A stretch of DNA of 48,910 nucleotides from an uncultured Phascolarctobacterium sp. (GTDB taxonomy: Bacteria > Bacillota > Negativicutes > Acidaminococcales > Acidaminococcaceae), in NCBI GenBank assembly GCA_900551745.1, contig URXA01000010.1:1-48910 (forward strand), read 5' to 3'. Made by a program: the position numbers and the translations under genes. Under the pieces are notes generated by a model, which was not told the origin of the DNA, did no database searches, and worked only from the letters and a program-made list of their open reading frames with translations. This document shows positions 34,920 to 43,726 of this stretch, one piece after another; position 1 is the first letter of the stretch; each line of letters starts with the position of its first letter.

Positions 34920-35814
34920 TGTTTTCTCCTGTAGATTGCTTTTCTGCCAATTCTTCAGGCGGCAGCACAGCCTTAAGCGAAGCGATTGCCACTTCAATCT
35001 GCGAATCGTCAGGCTCACGTGTCGTCAGCTTCTGCAGGCAAAGACCCGGAAAGATAGCTGTCCTCACCCATGCTGAATCAATGTGCGAACCTGCATAACG
35101 AATAATCTCATAGCTTACGCCAGCAATAACCGGCATCAGAATAATCCGTGACATAATACGTTCAAACAAATTCGGCCACCCTAAAAAGGTAAACACGAAC
35201 ATACTGATCAGCATCACAATCATCAGAAAATTAGTGCCGCAGCGTGGATGCAGTGTACTGAACTGACGCACATTCGCTACTTCCAGAGGCAACCCTGCCT
35301 CATAAGTATAAATCGTCTTATGCTCAGCGCCATGGTATTGAAATACTCTCTGAATATCCTTCATCGAAGAAATAGCAGTTATATATCCGAGAAAAATCAG
35401 CATCCTTAATGCACCCTCGGCTAAATTCAAAATCATATGGTCATGAGTCCATGCATTCAAAAAACGCATTGACCAAGTAGGAATGATAATAAACAAAACT
35501 ACAGCCAAAACAACCGAAAATGCGATCGTCATAGCCATTTCCTTACTATCAAGTTGTTCGTCGTCTTCACCGGAAACCTGTGCCGAATAGGCCAGCGCCT
35601 TCATTCCGTGATACAAAGATTCACAAAGGGCGACTACGCCGCGCAGCAATGGTTTTTTCAAAAAAGGATACTTGTCGGTAATACTGTTGGCCGGCCCCAC
35701 ATCAATAGCAATTTCCCCATCCGGCTGCCTTACAGCTACAGCAATTTTATCCTTTCCCCTCATCATCACGCCTTCAATAACAGCTTGTCCGCCAACATTA
35801 GGTTTCTTTTCCAT
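34909..35814 (-). CDS. DUF1385 (YqhQ-like) membrane protein
   Basis: A 301-residue membrane protein of the DUF1385 family, function not established. The N-terminal cytoplasmic block NVGGQAVIEGVMMRG is the family signature. Hydrophobic segments lie at about 95-115, 130-150, 200-220 and 225-245. The internal motif FQYHGAEHKTIYTYEAG and FSTLHPRCGTNFL are also characteristic and hold conserved His and Cys. The ATG at 35814 has GGGAG about 9 bases upstream. It lies between rpmE and prfA, an arrangement seen in many Firmicutes. No function is claimed. Confidence 0.93.
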   Translation of the reverse strand: MEKKPNVGGQAVIEGVMMRGKDKIAVAVRQPDGEIAIDVGPANSITDKYPFLKKPLLRGVVALCESLYHGMKALAYSAQVSGEDDEQLDSKEMAMTIAFSVVLAVVLFIIIPTWSMRFLNAWTHDHMILNLAEGALRMLIFLGYITAISSMKDIQRVFQYHGAEHKTIYTYEAGLPLEVANVRQFSTLHPRCGTNFLMIVMLISMFVFTFLGWPNLFERIMSRIILMPVIAGVSYEIIRYAGSHIDSAWVRTAIFPGLCLQKLTTREPDDSQIEVAIASLKAVLPPEELAEKQSTGENNAG

Positions 35815-35847
35815 AACAATAATCTCCCTAAAAGTTTCGGATATAAA

Positions 35848-35873
35848 CACAGCAGAGCTTTCGCTCTGCTGTG
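35848..35873 (-). terminator. Strong hairpin after rpmE
   Basis: An 11-bp perfect stem, CACAGCAGAGC / GCTCTGCTGTG, with a TTTC loop lies just before the rpmE stop codon region and 34 bases before yqhQ. It is followed by only TTT on the minus strand, so it is probably an attenuator that lowers readthrough into yqhQ-prfA. Confidence 0.6.
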
Positions 35874-35880
35874 GGTGTAA

Positions 35881-36087
35881 TTATTTTTCTTCTACATTGT
35901 AGCGTTTATTGAATTTTTCAATACGGCCACGAGCAGCTAAGTTACGCTGTTGGCCGGTGAAGAACGGATGACATTTAGAGCAAACGTCAACACGCAATTC
36001 CGGATTAACGCTGCCGCTCATAAAAGAATTGCCGCATGCGCAGGTTACTTTAGCTTCACCATATTTCGGATGGATGTTTTGTTTCAT
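35881..36087 (-). CDS. rpmE: 50S ribosomal protein L31 (zinc form)
   Basis: Ribosomal protein L31, 68 residues. The four-Cys type is present as CACG near the N-terminus and CSKCHPFFTGQQ in the middle, so it is the zinc-containing paralogue. MKQNIHPKYGEAKVTCACG is a clear N-terminus. GAGGTG lies about 10 bases before the ATG. It has its own promoter about 75 bases upstream and a hairpin downstream. Confidence 0.97.
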   Translation of the reverse strand: MKQNIHPKYGEAKVTCACGNSFMSGSVNPELRVDVCSKCHPFFTGQQRNLAARGRIEKFNKRYNVEEK

Positions 36088-36159
36088 TCTGATTGCACCT
36101 CACTTTACTGTCTAACTATTATATGACTATACATCATAATTCTATATTAACGCTTATAA

Positions 36160-36188
36160 AGTATACCATAGTACCCCTAGCTATGCAA
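36160..36188 (-). promoter_or_regulatory. Promoter of rpmE
   Basis: On the minus strand TTGCAT (36183-36188) and TATACT (36160-36165) are separated by 17 bases. The leader would be about 65 bases. It is arranged back-to-back with the thioesterase promoter. Confidence 0.7.
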
Positions 36189-36220
36189 GAACTATTTTCA
36201 TAAACTTTACTTTCACCTGC

Positions 36221-36249
36221 TTGCACCGCAACCATGGAAAGGTTATAAT
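36221..36249 (+). promoter_or_regulatory. Promoter of the thioesterase gene
   Basis: TTGCAC (36221-36226) and a perfect TATAAT (36244-36249) are 17 bases apart. The leader is about 110 bases and contains a short hairpin-like GAGCgatataGCTC. Confidence 0.7.
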
Positions 36250-36365
36250 AAGCGCAGCAACCATTTTAGGCTGCCGCACACTTTTTAATGTACTCATAAA
36301 TAAACAAATTTTGAGCGATATAGCTCTTGACCGTTTCATTTATTTAAGAAAGGCAGGTCCTAACC

Positions 36366-36824
36366 TTGAAAAAAACCTCATCTGAAAGCAGACTCGTCAT
36401 CAGCGAAGTCATGATGCCGCATCAGGCCAACGTAGCCGGTAATATCCACGGAGGCGAGATCATCAAGCTGATGGATTCTACGGCTTATGCTACGGCACGC
36501 CGCTATGCACGTACTAATGTTGTTACAGCCAGGGTAGACGAAGTAGAATTCCACCTGCCGATTTTTATCGGCGATTTGGTCATCTGTACAGCACAGGTAG
36601 TCTATGTTGGCAATAGCTCCATGGAAATAGTCGTAATCGTAGAAGTCGAAGACCTGGAAACAGAAGGAAAAAAACGGGCTTTGACCGCATTCTTCACCAT
36701 GATAGCGCTTGATAAAAAAGGACGTCCCACCAAAGTACCAGAACTGACTCTGGAAACAGAAGAAGAAAAACGCGCCTTTGAAGAAGGGCGTCTGCGCTAT
36801 GAACGCCACAAACATAAAAAATAA
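36366..36824 (+). CDS. Acyl-CoA thioesterase, hotdog fold (YciA/BFIT type)
   Basis: Hydrolyses acyl-CoA thioesters, 152 residues in a single hotdog domain. The catalytic helix region MMPHQANVAGNIHGGEIIKL carries the Asn and Gly residues of the family, followed by MDSTAYATARRYART. The hotdog strands include ITFVHRPVF-like VEFHLPIFIGDLVICTAQVV and MEIVVIVEVEDLETEGK. The C-terminus is charged. The start is a TTG at 36366 with AGG about 8 bases upstream; an ATG at residue 16 would remove a conserved strand. It is transcribed alone, divergent from rpmE, and ends in a terminator. Physiological substrate unknown. Confidence 0.88.
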   Translation: MKKTSSESRLVISEVMMPHQANVAGNIHGGEIIKLMDSTAYATARRYARTNVVTARVDEVEFHLPIFIGDLVICTAQVVYVGNSSMEIVVIVEVEDLETEGKKRALTAFFTMIALDKKGRPTKVPELTLETEEEKRAFEEGRLRYERHKHKK

Positions 36825-36833
36825 ATGATCAAC

Positions 36834-36886
36834 AAAAATAGCAGGAGCTGCACTTGTAACCGCAAAAGCAGAACCTGCTATTTTTT
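36834..36886 (+). terminator. Terminator of the thioesterase gene
   Basis: A 12-bp stem, AAAAATAGCAGG / CCTGCTATTTTT, with a 28-base loop and a TTTTTT tail begins 10 bp after the stop codon. Confidence 0.85.
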
Positions 36887-36941
36887 ATTCTGTATATATC
36901 TGATTCGCCAACAGACAAAAACATTTGAAATTGTGTCAAAT

Positions 36942-37547
36942 TTATTCTTTATCTGTTTCATTTGGCTCTGCTTTTTGCTTAGGCGGCTTTTTATTATATT
37001 CCTGCATCACAGCATCCATATCTCCCTGCAGCCACAACTCTAAAGCATCCGCCATTTTCCCAACAGCCTCAGATACAAGCTCCTGTTCGTCAGCACCAAA
37101 GCGCTGTAAAACATGCTTGACTACAGCTTTATTATTATGGGCCGGATGCCCAATACCAATTTTAAAACGCGGGAATTCACCTGTTCCTAAATGTTCCTGC
37201 ACGGATTTAATACCATTATGACCACCAGCACTTCCTTTGCGGCGAACTCTTATCTGCCCCGTAGGCAAGTCAAGATCATCCTGAATCACAGCGATATCCT
37301 GCGGATCAACATTAAAAAAATTCGCATAAGCACCCACTGCAATACCACTCAGATTCATATATGTCGTCGGTTTTAAGAGCAACACTTTTTCAGGCATTCG
37401 ATATTCCCCGCACATAGCATTGCGGTCGTTCTTCCAGATATTCACACCCCAGCGGCGGGCCAGTTCATCCAGCACCATAAAGCCAATATTATGACGGGTC
37501 GATTCGTACTCTTTTCCGATGTTTCCCAAACCAACAATAAGTTTCAT
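36942..37547 (-). CDS. pth: Peptidyl-tRNA hydrolase
   Basis: Cleaves the ester of prematurely released peptidyl-tRNAs. 201 residues. The catalytic His is in ESTRHNIGFMVLDEL. LLLKPTTYMNLSGIAV, DDLDLPTGQIRVRRKGSAGG and HNGIKSVQEHLGTGEFPRFK, then IGIGHP, complete the active site. A short charged tail (PPKQKAEPNETDKE) extends past the usual end. The ATG follows the stop of the deacetylase gene by one base and has GGAG 6 bases upstream. Confidence 0.96.
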   Translation of the reverse strand: MKLIVGLGNIGKEYESTRHNIGFMVLDELARRWGVNIWKNDRNAMCGEYRMPEKVLLLKPTTYMNLSGIAVGAYANFFNVDPQDIAVIQDDLDLPTGQIRVRRKGSAGGHNGIKSVQEHLGTGEFPRFKIGIGHPAHNNKAVVKHVLQRFGADEQELVSEAVGKMADALELWLQGDMDAVMQEYNKKPPKQKAEPNETDKE

Positions 37548-37548
37548 G

Positions 37549-38343
37549 TCATTCTCCTTTTTGCATCAGTTCATTTACAGTAACAAAATTATACCCTTCC
37601 GCACGCAATTTGTCGATAATGATCGGCACTGCCTGTACTGTCTCTTCTCTGGATGCAACGTATTTAGGACTGTCACCATCATGCAGCAGCACAATCGCAC
37701 CAGGCTGCATTTGTTCCATTACACGGTCAACGATAACAGCGACTCCTGGGTTTGTCCAATCACGCGGTATTACCGACCAGTTCACTGCTGTCAAACTATT
37801 TCTCTGCAGTGTATCGATCACGGCCCAATCGCGAAATCCATGCGGCGGTCGCATTAATGTAATCTTCTGCCCACTCAGTTTTTCCAAAATCATCTTGCCT
37901 GCAGCAACATCGCTTTGCTGCTCAGCTAAACTCAGTTTCAAAAAATCACGATGTTTCAAGGCATGCAAAGCAATTTCATGCCCCTGTGCAGCGATCTTAG
38001 CTACCAGCGCAGGATACTTTTCAGCATGTTCAGCAACCATAAAAAAAGTCGCTTTCACCTGACGCTCCGCAAGTATTTTCAGCAGTTCTTCTGTATAAGG
38101 AGGATAAGGCCCATCATCAAAAGTTAAGGCCACATTTTTACCTGCAGCATAATTATGTGTTACAGTTGTCCCGTAAAAACTATAATCAGGCCAAACCGCC
38201 AGCAACAGCAGCATCCCACCTGCAAGTATACAGACAGCAGCCGACATGGCAGCAACTTTGCGCCTGACCACACCATACCAGCCGCACCATAAAGCAGTCA
38301 TACAGATAACTGTCAGCAGTCCTATTATATAAATAAGTCGCAT
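37549..38343 (-). CDS. Polysaccharide deacetylase family protein (NodB domain)
   Basis: Membrane-anchored metal-dependent deacetylase, likely acting on envelope polysaccharide N-acetyl groups. 264 residues. Two N-terminal hydrophobic segments (about 3-22 and 33-50) hold the NodB domain outside the membrane. Catalytic motif 1 is ALTFDDGPYPPYT, with the metal-binding HALKH at about residues 128-132, then RPPHGFRDWA and WTNPG near motif 3-4. The C-terminal His motif is AIVLLHDGD. Many relatives have RPPYG where this has RPPHG. AAGGAG lies about 9 bases before the ATG. Substrate (peptidoglycan or O-antigen) cannot be told from the sequence. Confidence 0.9.
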   Translation of the reverse strand: MRLIYIIGLLTVICMTALWCGWYGVVRRKVAAMSAAVCILAGGMLLLLAVWPDYSFYGTTVTHNYAAGKNVALTFDDGPYPPYTEELLKILAERQVKATFFMVAEHAEKYPALVAKIAAQGHEIALHALKHRDFLKLSLAEQQSDVAAGKMILEKLSGQKITLMRPPHGFRDWAVIDTLQRNSLTAVNWSVIPRDWTNPGVAVIVDRVMEQMQPGAIVLLHDGDSPKYVASREETVQAVPIIIDKLRAEGYNFVTVNELMQKGE

Positions 38344-38365
38344 AAACCTTCTCCTTACTTACGTT

Positions 38366-38397
38366 AAAGAGGCTTGCCCGCAGGGACAAGCCTCTTT
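38366..38397 (-). terminator. Hairpin terminator after prs
   Basis: An 11-bp perfect stem, AAAGAGGCTTG / CAAGCCTCTTT, with an inner CCC/GGG pair lies 20 bases after the prs stop. The T-tract is short (TTT), so some readthrough into the deacetylase gene is possible. Confidence 0.65.
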
Positions 38398-38417
38398 AAA
38401 ATGCTTAAATAAACTTC

Positions 38418-39371
38418 TTATTTTTCAAACAACTGGCTGACGGACCAGTCATTGAAAATACGCAATACTGTTTCTGCAAGAATCGGTGCGACCGAAAGCA
38501 CTTTAATTTTCGGATGCTTCTTGGCAGGAGGCAGAGGAATAGTATTAGTGACTACCAGCTCTGTAATATCAGATTGCGCAATACGGCTTAATGCCGGATC
38601 AGTAAGAACCGGATGTGTACAGCAGGCATAAATCTCTTTGGCACCAAATTTTTTCAGTGCACGGGCTCCTTCTGTTAGAGACCCTGCTGTATCAACCATA
38701 TCATCAACTAAAATAGCAGTTTTACCTTCTACAGAACCAATCAGGTTCATTACTTCGGCTACGCCAGGTTCAGGACGGCGCTTATCAATAATAGCCAAAC
38801 CGCAGTTCAAACGTTCAGCCATATTTCTCGCTCGGCTGACGCCGCCAAGATCAGGTGAGACAACAATCATATCGTCAAGGTTTTTTTCTTTGATATATTC
38901 TGCCAAAATAGGGCCGCCGGGCATATGGTCAAAAGGTATATTGAAGAAACCCTGAATTTGAGCAGCGTGCAGGTCAATAGTAACTACACGGGTGATTCCT
39001 GCAGATTCCAAAAGGTCAGCCATCAGCTTGGCTGTAATAGGCTCACGGCCACGGGCTTTGCGGTCCTGGCGTGCATAGCCGTAATAAGGGATGATTGCTG
39101 TGATATGACTGGCAGAAGCACGTTTAAAAGCATCCGCCATAATCAAAAGTTCCATAACGTTATCATTAACGGACGGGCCACAGGTAGGTTGCACGATGAA
39201 AATATCTTTGCCGCGCACGCTCTCATTGATCATTACTTGTACTTCGCCGTTATTAAAGCGGTTGATAACGGCATCGCCAACAGTAGTACCTAAATAAGCG
39301 GCGATCTCTCGTGCCAAATCAGGATTGGCATTACCGGAAAAAATTCTGAGTTTATTCTCATCTGACAACAT
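38418..39371 (-). CDS. prs: Ribose-phosphate pyrophosphokinase
   Basis: Makes PRPP from ribose 5-phosphate and ATP, feeding nucleotide, His and Trp synthesis. 317 residues. Motifs are RIFSGNANPDLAREIAAYLG, the flexible loop YYGYARQDRKARGREPI, DLHAAQIQGFFNIPFDHM and the PRPP-binding AILVDDMVDTAGSLTEGARAL. GGAGG lies about 9 bases before the ATG. It follows glmU by 102 bp. Confidence 0.97.
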   Translation of the reverse strand: MLSDENKLRIFSGNANPDLAREIAAYLGTTVGDAVINRFNNGEVQVMINESVRGKDIFIVQPTCGPSVNDNVMELLIMADAFKRASASHITAIIPYYGYARQDRKARGREPITAKLMADLLESAGITRVVTIDLHAAQIQGFFNIPFDHMPGGPILAEYIKEKNLDDMIVVSPDLGGVSRARNMAERLNCGLAIIDKRRPEPGVAEVMNLIGSVEGKTAILVDDMVDTAGSLTEGARALKKFGAKEIYACCTHPVLTDPALSRIAQSDITELVVTNTIPLPPAKKHPKIKVLSVAPILAETVLRIFNDWSVSQLFEK

Positions 39372-39412
39372 TGTCCCATCCCTCCAAGAATGTTTAAGGT
39401 TTAGTTAATCAT

Positions 39413-39431
39413 TAATAGTATACAACTATTA
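39413..39431. repeat. Inverted repeat between glmU and prs
   Basis: TAATAGT / ACTATTA with a 5-base ATACA spacer. It contains TTGTATAC on the minus strand, similar to the GntR-type palindromes at 45.3 and 45.5 kb. No T-run follows, so an operator is more likely than a terminator. Confidence 0.4.
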
Positions 39432-39473
39432 GCTACAAATCCACAAGTACTAAAAACCGTTTTTTCTGTAAAA

Positions 39474-40844
39474 TCAGCCGTTGCGGTATTTTGCAGCCCA
39501 GCCTTCAATATTCTTCTGTTTCGCACGGGCAATGCCCAAATCGTCTGCCGGGACATCCTTAGTAATCGTAGACCCGGCTCCAATATAAGCTCCGGCACCA
39601 ATTGTAACAGGAGCAACCATATTGCTGTTGCAGCCGATAAACGCATCATCTTCAACAACAGTGCGATGTTTTTTCTTACCGTCATAATTTACAGTTATAC
39701 ATCCGCAGCCGATATTGACAGAACTGCCGATGTCACTGTCACCTATATAACTGAGATGCGGCAGCTTGCTGCCAGTACCCACATGAGAATTTTTTACTTC
39801 CACAAAATTGCCGATCTTCACTTTATCGCCAATAACAGTATCAGGACGCAAATGCACGTAAGGACCGATCACAACGTTACTATGAACCTCGCAGTCGTGT
39901 CCATAAACAAATTGCAGTTCCGTAGCATTGCCGATTCTGACGTTTGACAGCCGAACGTTCGGTCCGATCCGGCAATCTTCACCGATTTTCGTTGCCCCCT
40001 CTAACCAAGTATATGGATAAATAACAGTATCCTGACCGATTTCTACACCTTTTTCAATAAAAGTACTTGCAGGATCCATAATCGTTACACCGTCATCCAT
40101 CAGTTTATTCAGAGTCCGCTGACGCATAATATTTTCTGCTTCTGCCAATTGACGGCGCGAATTGATTCCCATGATCATATCGCTGTCAGCAGTAACAACA
40201 CCGCCGACTTTTTTTCCCATTGAGTTCAATTTTGCCAGAACATCGGTCAGATAATATTCGCCCTGCGCATTATCACAAGTTAAAGTAGCAAGCACCTCAA
40301 AAAGCAGCGGTGCCTCTACACAATAAATGCCTGTATTGATTTCTTTGATTGCTTTTTGTTCTAAGTCAGCGTCTTTTTCTTCTACAATACCAAAAACATT
40401 ACCGTCTGCATCGCGTATGATACGTCCATAACCTGCAGGATCGTCCATGCAAGCAGTCAATACTGTTGCCGCAGCCTGTGACTCTACATGGACTTCATAA
40501 AACTTTTTAAGCTCTGCAGCTTCTAATAACGGCGTATCTCCGCAAATAATCATTACCGTACCGCAAAAATCTTTTAGAACAGCTTCCGTCTGCATCACTG
40601 CATGCCCGGTACCAAGTTGTTCGGCCTGCAGCGTTATCTGTGCCTGCCCGCCGACCATTGCTTCTACCAGTTCGGCTTCATGACCAACGATCACTACCTT
40701 GCGGGCAGCTCCTGCTGCGTCAGCAGCATCAAGTACATGCTGCAGCATCGGCTTGCCGCCAACTTTATGCAAAACCTTCGGCAGCCTGGACTTCATTCTG
40801 GTCCCTTTGCCTGCCGCTAAAATAACCGCCACTAACTCTGACAT
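39474..40844 (-). CDS. glmU: Bifunctional UDP-GlcNAc pyrophosphorylase / glucosamine-1-phosphate N-acetyltransferase
   Basis: Makes UDP-GlcNAc for peptidoglycan, LPS and wecA/wecB products. 456 residues. The N-terminal uridyltransferase domain (about 1-230) has AVILAAGKGTRMKSRLPKVL and VMIICGDTPLL. The C-terminal left-handed beta-helix acetyltransferase domain (about 250-450) has repeated hexapeptides and VTIGAGAYIGAGSTIT. GGAGG lies 7 bases before the ATG. It follows ilvA by 46 bp and precedes prs, as in Bacillus (glmU-prs). Confidence 0.97.
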   Translation of the reverse strand: MSELVAVILAAGKGTRMKSRLPKVLHKVGGKPMLQHVLDAADAAGAARKVVIVGHEAELVEAMVGGQAQITLQAEQLGTGHAVMQTEAVLKDFCGTVMIICGDTPLLEAAELKKFYEVHVESQAAATVLTACMDDPAGYGRIIRDADGNVFGIVEEKDADLEQKAIKEINTGIYCVEAPLLFEVLATLTCDNAQGEYYLTDVLAKLNSMGKKVGGVVTADSDMIMGINSRRQLAEAENIMRQRTLNKLMDDGVTIMDPASTFIEKGVEIGQDTVIYPYTWLEGATKIGEDCRIGPNVRLSNVRIGNATELQFVYGHDCEVHSNVVIGPYVHLRPDTVIGDKVKIGNFVEVKNSHVGTGSKLPHLSYIGDSDIGSSVNIGCGCITVNYDGKKKHRTVVEDDAFIGCNSNMVAPVTIGAGAYIGAGSTITKDVPADDLGIARAKQKNIEGWAAKYRNG

Positions 40845-40890
40845 GGATAAGCCTCCGCTTCTAAAACTAATATAATGAAAACTATAATTT

Positions 40891-42105
40891 TTACAGTAAT
40901 TCTACACGATAACCAGCACGGCGCAAAGCTGCCACTAAAATTTCAGCATGGGCGTGATCACGTGTTTCCAGATCCATTTCTACCTGTGTCTGCCCGATAG
41001 GCAGGTTACGTCCTGCATGTTCATGATAAACATAAACGATATTGGCCTTATACTCTTCGATATACGAAACAAAACGGCGCAATTCACCGGGCCTGTCAGT
41101 CAGATGTGTCAACAGCTTAATGCGACGTCCCGATTTTACCAATCCGTTTTCAATAATCCTGGAAATCATATTTACATCAATGTTACCCCCGCTGATAACA
41201 GCCGCAGTTTTATCCGCATGGGGAATATTACCATGCAGCATAGCTGCCAGTCCAATAGCACCGGCACCTTCGCTGATCATCTTCGCCCGCTCCATCATGA
41301 GCAGTATCGTCGCCGCAATATAATCGTCTTTAACTACAAAAATATCATCAACATATTTTTGAATCAAATCAAAAGTAATTTTACCAGGAGATTTTACGGC
41401 AATGCCATCAGCAATCGTTTGTGCTTCCGGGGTTTCCACCCATTTACCAGCATGTTTAGATAAATACATGGCCGGAGCACCGCTGGCTTGAACCCCATAC
41501 ACTTTAACATGCGGAGCTACAGATTTAACTGCTGTGGCAATACCGGCCAAAAGACCGCCACCGCCAATAGGAACAACTATCGACCGAATATCCGGGCATT
41601 GTTCTAAAATCTCCAGACCAATAGTTCCCTGTCCGGCAATAACCGCCGGATCATTAAATGCATGCACTAAAGTTGCACCGGTTTCCTTTTGCAGACGTAC
41701 AGCCTCTGCAGAAGCCTCATCATAAACACCGCCCTTTAGGACAACCTCTGCACCATAACCCTTTGTAGCTTCAACCTTCGCCAACGGCGCTCCTTCAGGC
41801 ATGACAATAGTTGCCTTAATACCGGCAGTCTGAGCTCCCAAAGCCACTCCCTGCGCATGATTTCCTGCCGATGCAGCAATAACTCCATGTGCCTGCTGCT
41901 CTTTTGTTAAGGTCTGAATGCAATTTGAAGCTCCGCGTACTTTAAAAGAACCTGTCCGCTGCATATTTTCTAACTTCAGGAGTACTTCATATCCCGCCAT
42001 CTCACTAAAAATATGACTGCTTTCCAAAGGTGTTTTATGTACTACGCCTGCCAACCGTTTGGAGGCAGCTTCCACATCTTTTAAAGTTACCTGATCTTTT
42101 GTCAT
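40891..42105 (-). CDS. ilvA: Threonine ammonia-lyase with ACT domain
   Basis: PLP enzyme converting threonine to 2-oxobutanoate and ammonia. 404 residues. The PLP Lys lies in TGSFKVRGASN (about residue 54), followed by ASAGNHAQGVALG and the Gly-rich VPIGGGGLLAGIA. The C-terminal ~75 residues form one ACT domain (LLTHLTDRPGELRRFVSYIE). The single ACT and short length match the TIGR01127 group, which may be catabolic (tdcB-like) or biosynthetic. It lies between purR and glmU. GGGG lies about 9 bases before the ATG. No T-box or leader peptide is seen upstream. Confidence 0.92.
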   Translation of the reverse strand: MTKDQVTLKDVEAASKRLAGVVHKTPLESSHIFSEMAGYEVLLKLENMQRTGSFKVRGASNCIQTLTKEQQAHGVIAASAGNHAQGVALGAQTAGIKATIVMPEGAPLAKVEATKGYGAEVVLKGGVYDEASAEAVRLQKETGATLVHAFNDPAVIAGQGTIGLEILEQCPDIRSIVVPIGGGGLLAGIATAVKSVAPHVKVYGVQASGAPAMYLSKHAGKWVETPEAQTIADGIAVKSPGKITFDLIQKYVDDIFVVKDDYIAATILLMMERAKMISEGAGAIGLAAMLHGNIPHADKTAAVISGGNIDVNMISRIIENGLVKSGRRIKLLTHLTDRPGELRRFVSYIEEYKANIVYVYHEHAGRNLPIGQTQVEMDLETRDHAHAEILVAALRRAGYRVELL

Positions 42106-42118
42106 TTTTTACATCCCC

Positions 42119-42925
42119 TTATAACGGACTGATATCAATCTTTCTACTTTCTGTATCAATATCCTTCAAAACAAACAACGCCGTATAATCATCAATCATT
42201 TTCTTTTCCGGCTCCTGTGTCGCAATGAAAAATGCTTTACCTACAACTTTAGCGCCAACCTCTTCTGCCAGTTCTGCCATTCCACGTGCAGTACCGCCGG
42301 CCTTCATAAAATCATCAATCACCAAAACCCTCGCGGAGCTTGGCAAAGCACGTTTTGGCAAAGCCATCGTTTGAATCTGTTTGGACGAACCGCTCACGTA
42401 ATTGATGCTTACCGTAGACCCTTCAGTAATCTGTCCAACACGTCGAGCCATAACCACCGGGATATTAAAAGCACGAGCAACAAAAACTGCCAAAGGTATA
42501 CCACGAGTTTCCACAGTCATAATGTATTCAGGCTCTAAATGCCGCAGACGCTGAGCTAGAATCTCTCCCAAACGCATTACCAGCTGTGGTTTAAACAGCA
42601 GATCTGTCATATAGATCATACCGCCTGACAATATTCGCTCTGGTTCAGCCAACTGCAGAGCCAGCTCTGTTAAAAATTCCTCATTAGCTTTTTCAGAATG
42701 ACATGGAATAAAACGCACTCCGCCGGCAGCGCCGGCTAAAGTTTCAACTCTGCCCAAATCATAGGCTTCCAACCCGGCCCGTACAGCTAAAACATCTTCA
42801 CTTAAGGTCGACTTGGCAACCTCAAACTTTTTACAAAAATAAGTAAATGAAAACAATTGATACGGATGGTCCACCAACTGCTTTGTCAGAGCAACCACAC
42901 GTTCCATACGTTTGACTCGAGCCAT
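42119..42925 (-). CDS. purR: Pur operon repressor
   Basis: Bacillus-type purine repressor that senses PRPP and binds PurBox DNA. 268 residues. An N-terminal winged helix (about 1-75, CKKFEVAKSTLSEDVLAVRA) is followed by a phosphoribosyltransferase-like domain. That domain carries the PRPP motif RVLVIDDFMKAGGTARGM and PEYIMTVETRGIPLAVFVA. It lies directly after the nucleotidyltransferase gene and before ilvA-glmU-prs; the Bacillus purR-yabJ-spoVG-glmU-prs order is similar. AGGGG lies about 5 bases before the ATG. Confidence 0.95.
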   Translation of the reverse strand: MARVKRMERVVALTKQLVDHPYQLFSFTYFCKKFEVAKSTLSEDVLAVRAGLEAYDLGRVETLAGAAGGVRFIPCHSEKANEEFLTELALQLAEPERILSGGMIYMTDLLFKPQLVMRLGEILAQRLRHLEPEYIMTVETRGIPLAVFVARAFNIPVVMARRVGQITEGSTVSINYVSGSSKQIQTMALPKRALPSSARVLVIDDFMKAGGTARGMAELAEEVGAKVVGKAFFIATQEPEKKMIDDYTALFVLKDIDTESRKIDISPL

Positions 42926-42939
42926 AGCGCCCCTCTTTT

Positions 42940-43698
42940 CTACTTGCTATTCTTAAAATATTTTTCCAGCAGCTGCCAGTCTTCTTCTTTATCCACATCC
43001 ATACCAATCTCTGGATAATGCGAAACTATAGCTTTCCCGCTAAATCCTAAAAGTTCTGATGCCCGTAATTCTATATCAGACAGCGTCAACCTGCGCAGCA
43101 GAAATTTAACTACAAAGCCAAATCCTAACCAACCACACAGTTCCCAAGGTTTTTTGCGGCGGGCAAAAACATCTTCGGCTTTTGTTACCACGCCAGAAAT
43201 AACATCGGAGTTCAACAGCATAATATTACCGCCTGTGAATCTTCCTTCCGGTAAAGTAACATAAGTACGTTCAGCACCTGGAAATGCTCTTACACAATCC
43301 GCTTCAGGAATCACAGGATAATAAGCATCTGCTTCCACAGCTTCCGTCTGCTTCAAAAAATCCTGCACAGACGCAGAGGTCAGCAATGGTATATCGTCAC
43401 AAACAAATAAAATTTTACTGTTTGCAGGTAAGGCAGCAGCCGCCGTTGCTGCTGTTTCAGGCATTGAACTGGATTCTACGGCAACCAGCTCCGCACGCTG
43501 CGGCAAGACAGCCGCCTCCCATTGACTAGCATCAGCAGCAACTATGATTCGATCGATCTGTCCGCTTTGATCCAAAGCCTCAATAATATACTCTACCATT
43601 CGGCGTCCACCTAATGGAGCCAGCGCTCTAATATTAGTTCCAACGGCTTTTTGCAGCCACGGCGTTTTTCCACCGGCCAAAACAACCGCATTATACAT
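42940..43698 (-). CDS. NTP transferase (MobA-like nucleotidyltransferase) domain protein
   Basis: A 252-residue GT-A type nucleotidyltransferase of unknown substrate. The N-terminal nucleotide-binding block is MYNAVVLAGGKTPWLQKAVG, with ALAPLGGRRMVEYIIEAL, then KILFVCDDIPLLTSASVQDF (metal-binding Asp). GGNIMLLNSDVISGVV near residue 160 resembles MobA/GlmU-like folds. The C-terminal block ends EIGMDVDKEEDWQLLEKYF. It lies between gntR and purR. MobA activity is not implied; the acceptor is unknown. Confidence 0.8.
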   Translation of the reverse strand: MYNAVVLAGGKTPWLQKAVGTNIRALAPLGGRRMVEYIIEALDQSGQIDRIIVAADASQWEAAVLPQRAELVAVESSSMPETAATAAAALPANSKILFVCDDIPLLTSASVQDFLKQTEAVEADAYYPVIPEADCVRAFPGAERTYVTLPEGRFTGGNIMLLNSDVISGVVTKAEDVFARRKKPWELCGWLGFGFVVKFLLRRLTLSDIELRASELLGFSGKAIVSHYPEIGMDVDKEEDWQLLEKYFKNSK

Positions 43699-43726
43699 AC
43701 AACCTAACCTCTTTCGGTTTTATTCT

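Noticed and set aside
36378..36815. Minus-strand open frame of 145 codons inside the thioesterase gene
   Set aside because: Aromatic-rich shadow of a hotdog thioesterase that has a promoter, terminator and family motifs on the plus strand.
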